Below the pieces are notes generated by a model. That model was given only the letters and a program-made list of their open reading frames with translations, ran no database searches and was not told the DNA's origin. Positions 11,828 to 12,750 of a stretch of DNA of 12,750 bases are shown piece by piece. Within the stretch, counting starts at the first letter, position 1. Every line of letters begins with the position of its first letter. Origin of the DNA: DUEL01 sp964580565 (lineage in GTDB: Bacteria > Chloroflexota > Anaerolineae > B4-G1 > DUEL01); the NCBI GenBank assembly GCA_964580565.1, contig CAZOLN010000080.1, positions 1 through 12,750 of the forward strand. The letters are read 5' to 3'. The translations under genes and the position numbers were made by a program.

Positions 11828-12750
11828 CTACCTCCGCACGTTGGAGATGAACACATCCTCCAGGGACGGCGGGATGACGTCCATCGCCCGAACCTGCACC
11901 CCCGCCTCCGACAACGCCTGGGCGATGCGGGGCTTGTAGGTGGCGACCCCCTCGGCTACCACGTGGATCAGCGCGCCGTATAGGGCCACCTCCTCGAAGA
12001 GCCCCATCTCCCGGAGGACGGCGATGGCGACGTCGGGCTGGGTGCAGTCGATCTCCAGTACCTGCCCGCGCATCTTGGAGGCTTTGATCTCCTCCGGCGA
12101 GCCCTGGGCGATGATCCGCCCCCGGTGGATGAAGGCCAGGTCCTGACAGTGCTCCGCCTCGTCCATGTAGTGGGTGGTGACGAAGATCGTCGTTCCCTCC
12201 TCGGCCAGCTCGTACAGCAGGTCCCAGAAAGCCCGGCGGGAGATGGGGTCCACCCCGGCCGTCGGCTCGTCCAGGAAGAGCATCTCGGGCTCGTGGAGGA
12301 TGGCCGCCCCCAGGGCCAGACGCTGTTTCCATCCGCCGGAGAGGTTGCGGGTGAGTTCCCGCTCCCGCCCCACCAGCCCGGCCATCTCGATCACGAACCG
12401 CTTCCGTTCCTCCAGCCGCTTGCCGCGCACGCCGTAGGTCCGTCCGTAGAAGTCCAGGTTCTCGCTGACCGTCAGGTCCTGGTAGAGGCTGAAGCGCTGG
12501 GACATGTAGCCGATCCGCTTGCGGATCTCATCCGGCTGGCGGACGATGTCGTAGCCCAGCACCGTGGCGTGGCCGGAGGTGGGCCGGAGGAGGCCCAGCA
12601 GCATGCGGATGGTGGTCGTCTTCCCCGCCCCGTTGGGCCCCAGAAAGCCGAAGATCTCCCCCCGCCGGATGCGGAAGGTCACCCCGTCTACGGCGGTGAA
12701 GTCGCCGAACTTCTTGGCCAGTTCAACGGCTTCGACGGCAAACTCGCTCA
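11828..12750 (-). CDS. ABC exporter ATP-binding protein (partial by one base)
   Basis: The nucleotide-binding subunit of an ABC-2-type exporter, which powers transport by ATP hydrolysis at the inner face of the membrane. The frame runs to the window edge as (A)TG-AGC-GAG..., so the natural start is probably an ATG whose first base is 12751, giving 307 residues beginning MSEFAVEAVELAKKFG. Motifs in that numbering: Walker A GPNGAGKT (38-45), Q-loop Q85, signature LSGGWKQR (137-144), Walker B MLFLDEP with D161 and E162, and H-loop H194 in TTHYMDEAE. A C-terminal domain of about 80 residues follows (EVALYGALIHVV, ending SLEDVFISNVRR), typical of DrrA/CcmA/YbhF-like subunits. All catalytic residues are present. 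It heads the visible part of the operon with the two adaptors; no permease is in view. Confidence 0.93.
   Translation of the reverse strand, partial: SEFAVEAVELAKKFGDFTAVDGVTFRIRRGEIFGFLGPNGAGKTTTIRMLLGLLRPTSGHATVLGYDIVRQPDEIRKRIGYMSQRFSLYQDLTVSENLDFYGRTYGVRGKRLEERKRFVIEMAGLVGRERELTRNLSGGWKQRLALGAAILHEPEMLFLDEPTAGVDPISRRAFWDLLYELAEEGTTIFVTTHYMDEAEHCQDLAFIHRGRIIAQGSPEEIKASKMRGQVLEIDCTQPDVAIAVLREMGLFEEVALYGALIHVVAEGVATYKPRIAQALSEAGVQVRAMDVIPPSLEDVFISNVRR

Noticed and set aside
10233..11939. 568-codon + strand frame opposite the adaptor genes
   Set aside because: Reverse-complement shadow of the coiled-coil coding sequence; leucine/glycine/histidine-rich with no recognisable domain.
11748..12332. 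N-terminal extension of the membrane-anchored adaptor frame
   Set aside because: It is antisense-free but out of frame with the ATPase gene it overlaps; the ATG at 11747 has a ribosome site and opens a membrane helix.

Overview
The window looks like part of a metagenome-assembled scaffold from a high-GC member of the Chloroflexota, possibly Anaerolineae-like. The evidence is a secreted beta-helix protein with a CSLREA-type N-terminus and the C-terminal tail IYLPLVLRN, a remnant of a MalT/BTAD-type regulator, RBS-led genes with AGGAG cores, and one run of exactly 100 N (3816-3915). The taxonomic call is inference from protein style, not from a marker gene.

Layout. Bases 1-460 hold no intact gene. 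They contain a stretch of lower GC (about 46% over 1-180 by my count), a cluster of AAGTGC motifs, a perfect 13-bp inverted repeat, and the N-terminal stub of a DUF4268-like protein on the minus strand. Bases 461-1163 (minus) are a compact vapBC-type toxin-antitoxin pair with a well-formed promoter and a candidate operator. Bases 1291-1694 (minus) are frameshifted remnants of two transposases, one IS256-like and one DDE/ISH3-like. Bases 1795-3558 (+) encode an unrecognised helical protein. Bases 3564-4188 (+) are a membrane protein broken by the N gap. Bases 4283-4789 hold two further gene stubs, TIGR04076-like and FG-GAP/integrin-like. Bases 4842-6563 (+) are a chimeric remnant of a MalT/BTAD transcriptional activator without its P-loop and with most of its DNA-binding domain missing. 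Bases 6633-8732 (+) encode the secreted beta-helix protein. Bases 12750-8993 (minus) are an export operon: ABC ATPase (one base short of complete at the window edge), a membrane-anchored HlyD-type adaptor, and a second, lipoprotein HlyD-type adaptor.

How the genes work together. The only clear multi-gene machines are the toxin-antitoxin pair and the ABC/HlyD exporter. The exporter has one ATPase and two adaptors that share a nearly identical 173-bp DNA block. Its permease is not in the window and would be expected past the right edge. The 1-6563 half is unusual for its density of truncated genes, which points to a decaying or recombination-prone accessory region, or partly to assembly error. 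The most testable new observations are a 7-bp tandem repeat just inside the start of the lipoprotein adaptor gene (a potential frame switch), an insertion of about 80 residues in the coiled-coil hairpin of the other adaptor, and the gene-conversion-like block between them. I do not see a convincing wholly new defence or mobile system.
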